This document shows positions 36,575 to 47,183 of a DNA stretch of 64,000 nt, one piece after another (within the stretch, counting starts at the first letter, position 1; each line of letters starts with the position of its first letter). The notes under the pieces are model-generated. The model was not told the origin of the DNA, did not search any database, and was given only the letters and a program-made list of their open reading frames with translations. The DNA is from Apostichopus japonicus. Its lineage: Eukaryota; Echinodermata; Holothuroidea; Aspidochirotida; Stichopodidae. The DNA is taken from NCBI RefSeq assembly GCF_037975245.1, contig NC_092579.1:12570678-12634677 (forward strand), in the 5' to 3' direction. Both the position numbers and the translations under genes were made by a program.

Positions 36575-37570
36575 TTGTATATTTGTATTTGTATATTTAT
36601 TTGTTTCATCACAATTTACAGTGTGACGGGAAGTCTCATATAAAGCCTGTAAGGCTTAACAAAGTAGGAGACTCCCCAAAAAGGAAAAATAAAGAAAAAC
36701 TTAAGAATAGAAAAAGAAAAGTTAATACCTGTAGTAGCATCTACAATGATGAAATAATCGAATTGACTCTACTTGAAATTAATATTGTTAATAAGCAATC
36801 CTAACAATCTTTATAATGATCTTAATCGCAAACACACACAAGAATAAATCCATCAATAGTGAGAAATAATTACAGTTTGGAGATTCCTTTTGAATACAGA
36901 GTAAGAAGGCTTATTCTTAACATTATCCTGGAGATTATTCCACGTTTTTATAGCACGAATATGAGGGTTAAAAGAGCTTAAAGTACTTCGTTGGGATAAA
37001 ACATGCGTTATTACAATGGCGTGTTTGATGGTTGTGGATTAGTCTATTACTACATATAAAATCTTTAAAAGCCTCGGGTAGCAATCCATTCCATGCTTTA
37101 TATGCAAATGTTGCAAGCTGGACTCTTATAATATCATTTAGTTTTAATAAATTTAATCTTTTGTATAATGGGCTAGTATGATCACGTGGTGCAGCATGTG
37201 ATATATGGCGGATAGCAATCTTCTGGAGGACACATAGGTGATTAAGATTTGTAGAATAGGTTCCTGACCAAATAGTCGTGCAATAAGTTAATTGGGGTAA
37301 AATCAGAGTTATATAGAGTGTTCTGAGTATATTTGGAGGTAAATAATGTTTTAATTTGCATATAATACCAGTATTTCTAGCCACTCTGTTACAGAATGCT
37401 GATATGTGATCACGCCACGAAAGTTTATTGTCTATGTGTACACCCAAGAACTTAGTAGTGTTAACCCGATTAATAATTTTATCATTCATGGTAATATTGT
37501 GATCCCATCTGAATGAATGACTAGCATTAAACACCATATAATAAGTTTTTCTATATTAAGAGATAATGAC
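36575..37570 (-). mobile_element. 5'-truncated non-LTR retrotransposon, inside the Gypsy leader
   Basis: Holds the C-terminal part of a reverse-transcriptase ORF, then a 3' UTR ending on the minus strand in AAATATACAAATACAAATA. The 3' UTR motif GGAGTCTCCTACTTTGTT recurs in diverged form at 28,380 and near 59,600. The left edge is the A/T-rich tail. The right edge is blurred by a short repeat, (ACTGTATTATCACCGT)n, near 37,568-37,620. Orientation is the same as the surrounding Gypsy element. Confidence 0.8.
36968..37537 (-). pseudogene. Non-LTR reverse transcriptase C-terminal fragment
   Basis: A 189-codon open stretch with the post-catalytic region of Jockey/CR1-like reverse transcriptases: KFLGVHIDNKLSW, RNTGIICKLKHYLP, LTYCTTIWSGTY and LQKIAIRHIS. 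No catalytic YXDD or endonuclease is present, so the copy is dead on arrival, as usual for 5'-truncated LINE insertions. The same protein can be read further 5' (ending EKTYYMVF) only after a one-base change in an A run near 37,545, so the nominal start codon is not a true start. Confidence 0.82.
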
Positions 37571-37922
37571 TGTATTATCACCGTATTATCACTGTATTAA
37601 CTACTGTATTATCACCGTGCTGCAGTGTGTTCCCTTTCGTTGCATTATGAACTAGTCGAACACATCTTACTGTTATAGTTTAGCGTACAATCTGCAGTTC
37701 CTTTCTTTGCTTACAGTACCACATCACACTGCATTCTACGTTGCGTCTCGGATTACTGTACTGTTTTATCACATAGTCCTATACATACGATACTGTGTAT
37801 GCTATTCTAACGGTGCATTCGCATAGCGGAATCTTCCCGAATTGCTGACTAATTCACGGTGATATTCGGGTGATCAGTCCTTCGAATCTCGCAAGAATGT
37901 TCCTCAAAATTACTGTATCTTA

Positions 37923-37940
37923 AGTTTACTTCTGACACCA
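37923..37940 (-). promoter_or_regulatory. Primer binding site of the Gypsy element
   Basis: Directly inside the 5' LTR the element strand reads TGGTGTCAGAAG. TGG pairs with the CCA end of a tRNA, and TGTCAG matches the acceptor end of tRNA-Leu types; the match decays after nine bases. The tRNA-Leu assignment is inference. Confidence 0.6.
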
Positions 37941-38130
37941 TGTTTCAGTTTGTGGCCGTCGAGCGTGTCGTATAAAGAATATAGGAGGCGATCATTTATT
38001 TAGTAACCGACTTGGTTTATTATTGTACTTCAGTAGCCATATTCAATGGAGTGCACAGACTCGTAGTGTGTAATATGAAGAGCAAGTACGGTAGCTCATA
38101 TTGATCAGCTACATAAATGTACTTGTCACA
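37941..38130 (-). repeat. 5' LTR of the Gypsy element
   Basis: 190 bp with the same TGTTTCAGT and CTTGTCACA ends as the other LTR, followed by the duplicated target CAGTG at 38,131-38,135. Confidence 0.9.
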
Positions 38131-38135
38131 CAGTG

Positions 38136-38539
38136 AGGCTGTGGTTTACAAATCCCGATGATCCAGTTTTGGCAAAGAACACCTTCAATTCTCTTCTCTT
38201 ATTCTTAGTAACTTAACAGTTGCACTGGAGTGACATGCAATATCAGTTTAACATGTTCCAAACAGTTCAGGAATACATTGGGGTATGTCCTGTAGGTCAG
38301 TTTGGGAGGAATCAGCTGAGCTAAACAAAAGTAGTTTTCATCACTTTTCAGAGCCAGAGACGAAAAAACCCTCCCCGCTGACCCTTCTCTGGATGACGTT
38401 TCTGCAGGTAGGGCAAGCCAGACCAAGTGGACTGTGATCAGGGATACCAATACAACCTGCAGGAATCATAGATGCACCCAAATTGGTCAAGTTTATCAAA
38501 ATTGGTGACTGGAAATGTTGTTGCAGACGTAGACCTGGT
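38136..38539. other. No gene recognised
   Basis: About 400 bp of flanking sequence without a recognisable domain or exon. Confidence 0.45.
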
Positions 38540-39187
38540 TACTGCTTACACAGTATTGCTCATATGTGTATTTACACACTGCACCTTGCATACTGAAATC
38601 TCTGAAAATACATCTTTATGGACCTAAAATGATAATTGCATAGAATTTTGTTGTGGTTTATATTGTGACGACTATAAAAAGTATCACATTGGTATTAAAA
38701 AATAAAATTCATCTCTCACTTAAGGTGGCATACTCCTATTAGAGTCTATATCAGTCTGCTTTATTGTTCTCCTTCAAGAAAAGTGACAAAAAGCAGCAGG
38801 GAACATCTTTTGTGACCTGTTATCAATCATGATCTAGTTTTTTTGTGGCTTGCATGTTGGAGAGCATGAATGGAAGTACATGTAGTGAGAAAATTGTGTC
38901 AATTGAGGCCATTTCAGACCCCTTTAAGGCCTCCCAGGAGCAGCGTAGGAAAATTGTTTACCACTGTGTGAAGAGGTTTGTTTACAAGTGACAAAAACTT
39001 CCGGCTCGGATAGCAAAAACTCTACATGGTCATGATACGGAAAATTGATGGTGCCATAAAAGGCCAACTTGACAGCTATCCGGTGATGGGTAGCGTTTAG
39101 CTAGTGAAAACTATCTAGACTTAGAGACCACATTACTTTTGTGATTTAGTGTGTAAGTCAATGGCGCTTTTAATGGGCGTATGCTAC
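38540..39187 (+). repeat. Dispersed repeat R1, copy 2
   Basis: Closely matches 30,436-31,067 in the same orientation, including the TTAAGGTGGCATACTCC left inner end (about 38,721) and the GGGCGTATGCTACC right end. The right border reads TGAA rather than TTAA. It abuts a fragment of the unidentified multicopy gene. Confidence 0.65.
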
Positions 39188-39770
39188 CTGAAGGATTCTT
39201 GCCAGGTTTGTTACTGTTTTATTAAGCTTTTTAGATGGACAAGAGTTCACTCTTGTAGCTACATAGTGATTTCAAACACAACCTTTGATTCAAGTTCTAC
39301 CAATTCTTCCATATCAGAAAGACCTATAGGGTCGTCCCCACATCCATTGCTTGTCTCTCTGTGAGCCATCATAGCGCTGTGATAGGCCCTTAATAGGGCT
39401 TGCAAATTAACTAACCTGTTTCCTGAGATTCTGCAAACATGGTTTGTTGTGACTGAGTTGAAAATATCTCATGTCCTTTATCTGCTGGGTTAATTACTCT
39501 CTCATACTCTTCCTTGTCGAGCCTTCTATAAGCAGGTTTGCAAGAGGAATTAGTTGCCATATCTGTATCAGAAGAGCTAGGAATATCACCAGTGCAATTG
39601 GCATCAGCTTCAGCAGCTGTTCAAGCAGTAAAGCCAAACCTGTTACCTGGCTTGAAGGTTGTTGCATGCCTATCAAACATGCCTTTCCTTCTACCCATTG
39701 TTCTAAATACTAATCAGTTTTTATCCTTAAAATATACCAATTTTCCAGTGACCTATTCACTAGTTTTGTT
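39188..39770 (-). pseudogene. N-terminal fragment of unidentified multicopy gene, copy 2
   Basis: This stretch is homologous to the first part of the gene remnant at 44,635-46,002. Shared blocks include GGATTCTTGCCAGG, CAAACACAACCTTTGA, TTTGCAAGAGGAAT, AACCTGTTACCTGGCTT and CTTTCCTT(C/T)TACCCATT. Frames are disrupted, so it is a pseudogene fragment. R1 repeats lie on both sides (38,540-39,187 and 39,890-40,095). The product is not recognised. Confidence 0.55.
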
Positions 39771-39889
39771 TGTAAGCATTTATTGGAAGTCTAAGCAGTT
39801 GAATAGCTGCACATTGAATGATACAAGACAAGACTTACACTGAGACACCATATGAAGATTCACACAATAGACAGAGATAAACAAAAATG

Positions 39890-40095
39890 ATATAAGTCAT
39901 TACTTCTGAAACTATCATAAAAAGAGGTTTAAAGTGGATTTTAGAAATGTCAACTGTTACTTAAACTGGCATACTCCTGTTAGCTTCTATATCAATCGGC
40001 ACCAAGTGTGCTGTTTCAGAAAAGGTGCCAAAAAGCAACAGGAGACATCTTTTTTGATATGTCATCAATCACTGGACTGGTTTATGTTTTTAGTT
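39890..40095 (+). repeat. Dispersed repeat R1, copy 3 (left part only)
   Basis: Shares TAAGTCA, AAAAGAGGTTTAA and TTAAACTGGCATACTCCTGTT with the other R1 copies, most closely with copy 4 at 46,640. The right half is missing. Confidence 0.55.
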
Positions 40096-40099
40096 CTAC

Positions 40100-40467
40100 C
40101 ATGTAGCTTGTATTCTCTCTCTCTCTGAGTTGTGCTCTCCTCCTTCTGTATGCTCTGTCTCTCTTATATAGTCTATCATACTGTTGTTTCCTTTGCATCT
40201 GTTTCAGAGTCTGGATACATGGACTATTTGAGCTCACCTCTAATCCTGCAGCTTCCATCTTCCTGGCTATGGACTCTTCAGGCCCTTTATTTGTAATGTT
40301 TGTGGCACTGTGGTCACTGTACTGACTGTTGCGTGAAATGTTTGTGCTATGTTTTGGATTGGAAACTCGAAAGCATTATTGACTACCTCTGCTTTTTGAG
40401 TGGAAGTCTGAAACTGAGTGGACCATAAACGTTTGCTGCAGGTGGGTGTCTCAGGTATTTCATTTAT
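40100..40467 (-). pseudogene. Coding-like remnant, possibly the 3' part of the unidentified gene
   Basis: On the minus strand this stretch has a long open frame with a threonine/glutamine-rich part (about 40,460-40,290) and a frame with a basic stretch, MQRKQQYDRL ... YRRRRAQLRERE (about 40,215-40,110). The TIR element at 40,474-44,612 lies between it and the remnant at 44,635-46,002. That suggests one gene split by the insertion, but I could not prove frame continuity. Confidence 0.35.
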
Positions 40468-41290
40468 AGTACTGATTTCGCTTGACTCCCGTTGAAATTT
40501 GTTAAAAGGAAAATAAACAAATTTCTTCGTTTTTTATCGAAATTTGCCGATTTTTATCGAAATTCCACAAATTTTAACGATTGGTGATCTCAGTCATTTC
40601 CTTCGTGGAATTTTCAACGATGCGTTGAAATTCTTTTTTAAACGAAATAGAAGGTCAATATGTGGTAAAGCGAAACGTCGGAAAACGCGTAACTTCGTTT
40701 ATTAGTATCAATTAGACTTTGGTACAGTTGTTTGAAAGCAAGAATATTTACAAAAGCATTCTCAGGCTTGCATGAATAGTAACACTCAAAGAAACATGTA
40801 GTAAAACTGATGGGGGACATTTTCTGACTGAACCCCAAACACAGTGACATAAGTCATAACTTTGCCAGGCTATCTTGGAGGTTGCAGTACAAGCTATGTA
40901 CCACGAGGCACCCTTCCAGATAAGTTGGAGTGCTGTGTAACCATTAAAATAACAATGAATGGACATAAATAAACTTGGTTTACTTGCAGATTGCGAAAAA
41001 TAGTTATTCTTAAGAGATGTAAATTTGGTTTTTTATTAGAGTTGAAGTATGAAACTTTGTTTCCGAGCGAAAAGATGTTACTTGAAGCAAAATAAAGATG
41101 CCCCGCCCATTCTGCTAGGACGCTTCCATTTTTCAAAAATGCGTTTTCTCTTTCTATTTTTTTCTATTTTGTTTAATATAGATTTGGCATGAGACATGTT
41201 AATCAGGTTAACTTTGATGGAATAATTTTATACCAGAAGTGGAAAAACTTAACAGTTATTACTTTCATTTCGGATCATTTCCGAACAAGA

Positions 41291-41298
41291 TAACACAC
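41291..41298. repeat. hAT-type 8-bp target duplication (left)
   Basis: TAACACAC, repeated exactly at 42,796-42,803 on the other side of the inverted ends. Confidence 0.85.
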
Positions 41299-42795
41299 TA
41301 AGGGTGTGACCGTTTAAACGATTAACTGTTTAACCGGCCGCAAATGCACTATCCGTTTAGAAAATCACAAACCGTATAAACGGAAAATTAAAAAAAAAAA
41401 ATCAAATACATTTTAAACATGAAAATTATTTAAAAATATGTAAAGAACTGAGTAATTTACTGCAAACTATCAATAAAAAACAGAAAAACGATGTTTTAGG
41501 CATGAATAATGTGTTCAATATAACTATAGTAGCAGGCCAATAGTCACAAGCTCATGATAGTGTCGTCAATTTGTTTTCTCAGTTTACATTTGCGACATAT
41601 TCACACGTGTACATCGATCAATGGCATGTTGAAATCCCGTGTGAAAATATGTTGACCCCAAAAGACGGAAATGGTCGTTCTAGAAAGTACTGTCATAACA
41701 TTAACAACACAAGGCCAGTTTGCTCTCTCAGGTCTGCACGTGTACAGCCATTTTTTCACACATGGTATTATGCTGTGCATGCATTGCGGGCGGGATTGCG
41801 GCAAACATAAAAGAATATGAATGAAAATGATAAACCTTACCATATTTTTCACAAATATTGATGCTTAGATAAGTGCTTCCTCACAATCAACGAGCCGCCC
41901 AAAATTCGCTCCGCCTACGTAAAACTTATATATATATATATATATAACACGTGGAAAAAGTTCGAGTTTTTAGACACATAATTCCCACTGACATTGGTCA
42001 TAGAACACAAGTAGGTCATTGACATTTGAACTTGCCCAAGTTCATCGCACCATGGGAATGACACAACACATTGAACATGATGTTACATTCTTCCGCCATC
42101 TGGACGCCGAGTGTAAATTTTGGTGCAATATGCAAATTATGAATGGTACTGCGCTGCGCGGTTAAAATTTAACCTATTGCGACACCAATTTTGGGAAGCT
42201 GTTGTTGAAGAAACTTTTGTATTAAATGTAAAGTACTGTATCATGTATGTGACACAAGAGAAAGAAAATCAAATCGGAGGCTGCTACAACCCATCGCAAA
42301 ACATGTGCGTGCGTAATTTGTTTTCTAAGCATGACTTTTAATGAGTAAGCAGGAAAGGTGGGTAAGTTTGCTAAGTTGGGCGATTTTTTGTTTAAAATCT
42401 TGTGATAGATAGACAAATATATTGTTTTTTTTCTTCAAAAGTTACGATGTTGCCGAAGGCCGAGTTATATAAATTCAGTGATCTGAACTTCTGAAGACCA
42501 CGATATACTGATCAGGTGTGTTATTCTTTTCATCAATTATTACACGTAATGTTCGCAATATTATTGGGCCTAATTAGTAATTAACATGCATTGATCGTTG
42601 TCTTGTTGCCTGAATTGCTACTTTTTTGAAAAAAAAAAACCTTAATTATTGTACTCATAATGTCCTGTTTTCATTAAAAGTTGAGTGACATTACGTCGAA
42701 AAAGCCGCAATCGGGAAACAGCGTTTAAAAGTTTAACCTACCTGCAGGTTATACGGTTAAATGGTTAGTGAAATATCTGTTAGGTCACACCCTTA
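41299..42795. mobile_element. Non-autonomous hAT-like transposon (1,497 bp)
   Basis: Starts TAAGGGTGTGACC and ends GGTCACACCCTTA, perfect 13-bp inverted ends, with an exact 8-bp duplication TAACACAC outside. The 8-bp duplication and a TA(A/G)GGGTG-type end are hallmarks of hAT. Short A/C/G mixes such as GTTTAAACG and GGTTAAA recur just inside both ends. No transposase is present; the interior is AT-rich with a TA microsatellite at about 41,929-41,946. Confidence 0.85.
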
Positions 42796-44634
42796 TAACA
42801 CACAAAAAAACGACTTTATTGAATGAAAATATACTGAAAACCATATCGCAAAAACACAAAATCGCCTATAACTCAAAAACGGAAGGAGATATCGACTTTT
42901 GTCAGCTGCGTAGGGATTTTCTAAACCGAATTTTGATGCGCTCTATCCACCTGTGTCATTTATGAGCTTCTCTGATGTAAGCTGCAGTACGTAATTTCTC
43001 TATACCAGTTCCGCAACATTTATTTATGCAGTAAACATTGTTCATGTTCATTTTCTTTCACAACGAATATTCAAAGTTGTGCTCCACACGCTTCACAGAT
43101 ATTGTTTTATGTCGTTCATTTTCAATTCTAGTTTAAAATTACATTTTCGAACGATGCATTGTATGCCTTGTCAAACATTCCTGATTAGTAAAACTAAGGA
43201 AGGATATTTGATTGATATGATTTTATGAGCTGTTCCACTTAAAAGATGATGATAAAATCGAAAAACAAAACATTTACTTCTCATGTGATGCATACCGGGA
43301 GACTCATAAAAACCCCCTTCTCATTAAATTAAATTTACATGCCGTCAGGCCAGTTGAAAGCCCTCCCCAGTAATGTTTGATCAGCTCTTCCCACTATACA
43401 CTACTCAAATAAGCAATGAAAATATATTCATTTTCCACAGGTTTCTCCCCAACTTGGGCCCAAGCCACTGCTTTATTTTCTTAGTAGTCATGGAAACAAT
43501 TGTTTGCAACTCTTTTGCTGGCCAGGTGTTTTCAAGTTTTATTAATAGCACAACTTCTGATTGGTTTATTCAAGATAAACTTTCTATCCCTGCTGGATTG
43601 TTCTACTTATATGAATGAATATTTGGTTTTCAATTAACTTAGTTACAGGTAACATCCATTCCATTATGAACAGTAGGGGCAAAATAATGTTTGCTTCTAG
43701 AGTAAGCCAGCCAAAGGTTCTGCAGTGCTAAACCCCCCACGAAGATAAATACTATGCTAATTAACAGATGGTAGGCGTGAATTTGACAAAGCCAGGTTTA
43801 TGATTGGACTAGGCCTCTCAAAAAAGTTTGATCGCTGGGGATATCCAGGGTAGGGAATGCACATGTAAGCAGCATACTGTAGGTGGCCCAGACCCAGGCT
43901 GCGACCTTAATAACCAGGGCAGTCCATCTGCATTCGCGGGCAACTTACAGTAGCTGGGTTAGGGGGAAAGTAACAGGATGTTTTTTATTTTGCGTGCATT
44001 GAAGCCGGGGGGAGATATTTTGGTTTGAAAGTGAGTGCGGTAAACGGCACTGTAGTACGTCAAGTAACACAGGAATTTATTGGAAAAAAAGATCTCTTTG
44101 ATATCCAGCTACGACTGTTTCATTGTGTAAATTTTTTTTATTTCTTGTTTTTCTGACGCTGCGTTCATTGGTGAGTTACTTAAACTTATCTTAGTTTAAT
44201 ACTAGCCTATAACTTAAGTACTTGTTACGATCGACCAAGACCAGTTTTTATTATCCTAGCCAAATAATTTTTCAAACACCTAGTACAGAACTTACTCTGT
44301 CTTTTATACAATCAAACTTTTGCAACGTTTGTAATATTCCTTGGCCACTTCTGGTATAGTCTGAAAACGGCTGTAGTTACACTAAGGATTCAACGTAGGT
44401 CACAACCTCGATATGTCTAGAATTGCCTTTGCCGTTGTTGATCGCGATAACTTTCGTGGAAATTTCGTTGAAACTACGTTGACAACCGTGCCCGCAGTAG
44501 TCTAAATCTTAATGAAATTATTTGTTTTTTATCGATTTTCAACTTTTTTTTATCGATTTCCAACTTTTTTTATCGATCGTTGATTTTTTTTCAACGGGAG
44601 TTAAGCGAAATCAGTACTGTAGTTGTGTGCTGTC

Positions 44635-46002
44635 AGTGTGGGATATTAGCAGAGATCTCTTTGTAGCATTTGGCATGAATGGAAATGTGTACTTCCTGCC
44701 CCTCTTGCATACAAATGAATGCCTTGGGCAATGTGAATGATTTCCAATGTAGCACTTTGCAAGGCAGTCTTAACATGTTGATAAAGCCTTCACAACTTTG
44801 CAGTGGTCGTATTTGAGGGCTTTAATTCCTGCAAGTAGTCACCTCTGCCAGTACAGGGCAGGTCAAGTCCTCTGCAATGCACTTTTGGATCAAGTGCTTC
44901 CTAGTCACAGTTTGTGCAGGTAACATATCAGAGGAGAGTACTGCTTTAGCCAGTGCTCTGCGGAGTGACTTGAGTAGGTGAACTTGGTCTAACAGCATAT
45001 GGTTCTCTGTTTCAGAATGAGTAGCTGCAGCCATTGTACCAGTGAACCCTTTACATGCCTTGCCATCAGCATCAGTTGTTAGGCACTTCTCCTTTAGTGG
45101 GTTCTTACCAGTAAGTAATATGGATGCACAAATCTTTCCACCATTCTTTTCATCTTTGACATTGGCATCTTTACTGAACAGCCCTCATTGCCTGGAAATT
45201 GCAACTTGTGACCCCTTCTTCTATTCATTTCACCAATTAAGTTACAGTTGTTACTGTGATTGTAATCAAAATTAAATTTATCCATGGTGACATTCTCAAC
45301 AATTACATCTCTGTATTGGCTTGCACGAACAAATGGAGTCTCACTTTTTGCATTACGCAGACAGGTATGATATTGACGATCATATTCTGCAAAAATTGGA
45401 GAGTCTTTTGAGAGGCCATGCAGTTGCAGTGTCTTTTTTATACACCCCTTTTCTGACATATCATTTTCATTCATTTCTTCTATTGCAGGTCCAAACTGGT
45501 TGGCTGACTTTTGTAGTGTTCTGACAGCAGGACTGGGAAGAGAGATGCTGCTGAGCAATCTATGAGCTGCACTTGAACTGATCTACATCTGATGCAAGCC
45601 TAACTGCCGTGCAATGTTTAGTTCTGTGGGATTCTTGCCAGGTTTGCTTCTTGGTTTAAACCTTTGTAGATGGGCAAGAGCTTACAGTACCTTTGTATCT
45701 TCAGAGAATGCATCCAAACACAACCTTTGAGCCAAGTGCCACAAATTCTTCATATCTAAGTTTGCAAGAGGAATAGGTGCCACATCAGAAGGGGTAGGCA
45801 CGTCACCAGTGCGGTTGGCATCAGCTGTACGAGCTGTAAAACCGAACCTGTTACCTGGCTTCAATGTTGTTGCACGCCTACCAAACATATCTTTCCTTTT
45901 ACCCATTAAAATATAACAATTTCCTAGTGACCTATTCAGTGGCGTCTTTCGCGACTGACTGCACTTTTGTTCTGAACTTTTTTTTGATACATTTGTCTCC
46001 AC
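44635..46002 (-). pseudogene. Unidentified multicopy gene, degenerate (copy 1)
   Basis: Reading from about 46,002 the frame opens with a basic region (MGKRKDMFGRRATT at residue 33) and runs to a TAA at about 45,682. It continues in the same frame to a TAG and again through 45,558-45,094 (QLHGLSKDSP, NVTMDKFNFDYNHSNN). After a frame change there is a stretch ending TDADGKACKGFTG, then residues rich in H, L and K (45,034-44,822), and a cysteine/histidine-rich tail to about 44,640. Two in-frame stops and at least one frameshift make this a pseudogene. Because a second partial copy lies at 39,188 and R1 repeats are adjacent, a transposon origin is plausible (TTAA-type, Kolobok would fit), but I do not recognise the protein. 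Confidence 0.5.
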
Positions 46003-46537
46003 TGTTGCTCACTTCACAAAGTTATTAGCCTCCCCAACCAAATGTTTTTTACCTACTGAAAGAAAGATAATTTGCAATGTGTTTTTCAATGGTTAAACTG
46101 ATATTATTATTACCATAAATATTGTATTGACTTCCCCAGTAATTATAACCAATATGGAAGGGTAATAACACAGCATATGATTGTATGTTATTGGCATGCC
46201 ATGTAAAAACTGGTGCATGACTATATGATATGCACATTGACATGTGTAACACGTGAAACGTGAACAATTTTAGTTATGTTTTTCCCAAATCAGCCCCCCC
46301 AAATCATATTGGGCCCCTACGCCTATGACGGTAGTTCTATTAGGCATTTTTTTGGAGTATTCAAAATCATACCAAGTTTTGTGTGGTGGAGTATAAGAAT
46401 CACGAGATACAATTTATGAAAGTGGCAAGACAAACGTGGTAAATATGACTGATTAAAGGCCAATTTTGACCGAAATTTTTTCAATTTTTAGGTCATTCAC
46501 AATCACAGGAATATATGAATAGGCCTAGATAAACTGT

Positions 46538-46570
46538 AGTGCGACAGTCGGAAATTCCAACTGTCGCACT
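46538..46570. repeat. Perfect 11-bp hairpin
   Basis: AGTGCGACAGT and ACTGTCGCACT pair perfectly around CGGAAATTCCA. The loop contains the palindromic GGAAATTCC, which resembles a Rel/NF-kB site. Confidence 0.75.
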
Positions 46571-46639
46571 CCAATTTTCCAACTATCGTCAGTTTTATCA
46601 AGTTCGGGGGTGAGACACCCCCCACACCCACCCACCCCC

Positions 46640-47183
46640 CACGTCCCTGGGTGTAAGTCACAACTTCTCAAACAATCATTAAAAGAGGTTTAATGTGGAG
46701 TCTAAAAAATTTCAATTGTTAGTTAAGATGGCATAATCCTATTAGCATTTACATCAATCCACCACAAGTGTTCTCATTCAGAAAAAGCAACAGGAGAACA
46801 ACTTTCTTGATATGTTATCAATTAGGGTCTGGTGTTTTCTTGGCAGGGATGTTAAGGAGCATGAAAGAGAGTACAAGTGATACAAAAATTTGGTCAGTTG
46901 AGGTAAGTTTAGACCAATTTAGGCCTCCCTGGAGCAGCATACAAAACTTGATTTCTGCTGAGTAAAGAGGTTTGTTTACAAGTGAGGAAAACTTCAGTCT
47001 CTCATAGTAAACAAGCAATCTGCATGGTTATGATATAGAAAATTGAGGGTGCTATGAATGGCCAACTTGTCAGCTATCCAGTTATTGGTTGCATTAAGCT
47101 TGTGAGAGCTAAATAGATTAAGGGATCACATTACTTTTTGATTTAGTGTATATTGGGGCATTTAATAGGTGTATACTACCACA
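46640..47183 (+). repeat. Dispersed repeat R1, copy 4
   Basis: Left part resembles copy 3 (AAAAGAGGTTTAATGTGGA, TTAAGATGGCATAATCC at about 46,722). The right part ends ATAGGTGTATACTACC, the diverged counterpart of GGGCGTATGCTACC. It is older than copies 1 and 2, judging by its many differences. Confidence 0.6.

Larger units (their letters stand above)
32271..38130 (-). mobile_element. Ty3/Gypsy LTR retrotransposon, degenerate
   Basis: About 5.9 kb bounded by two direct LTRs of 175 and 190 bp and a 5-bp duplication, CAGTG. On the minus strand the order is 5' LTR, PBS, gag with two zinc knuckles, protease, reverse transcriptase, RNase H, integrase, PPT, 3' LTR, which is the Ty3/Gypsy order. 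A non-LTR fragment (about 36,575-37,570) lies in its 5' leader. The LTRs differ by six substitutions that I count plus one length difference, so the copy is not recent. Stops, frameshifts and a deletion in the reverse transcriptase make it non-autonomous. The domain style suggests the Mag/SURL-like branch; that is inference. Confidence 0.92.
40474..44612. mobile_element. TIR DNA transposon of about 4.1 kb, non-autonomous
   Basis: Inverted ends: GATTTCGCTTGACTCCCGTT on the left, and the reverse complement of GATTTCGCTTAACTCCCGTT on the right, with one mismatch. AGTACT flanks both ends (40,468-40,473 and 44,613-44,618); because it is a palindrome it may be target duplication or part of the TIR. 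Inside each end are repeats of TTTTTATCGA (two on the left, three on the right), a subterminal pattern typical of transposase binding arrays. No transposase frame is visible. A hAT-like element sits inside. The family is not recognised. Confidence 0.75.

Noticed and set aside
45321..45524. 67-aa plus-strand frame
   Set aside because: It is antisense to the unidentified minus-strand gene remnant.
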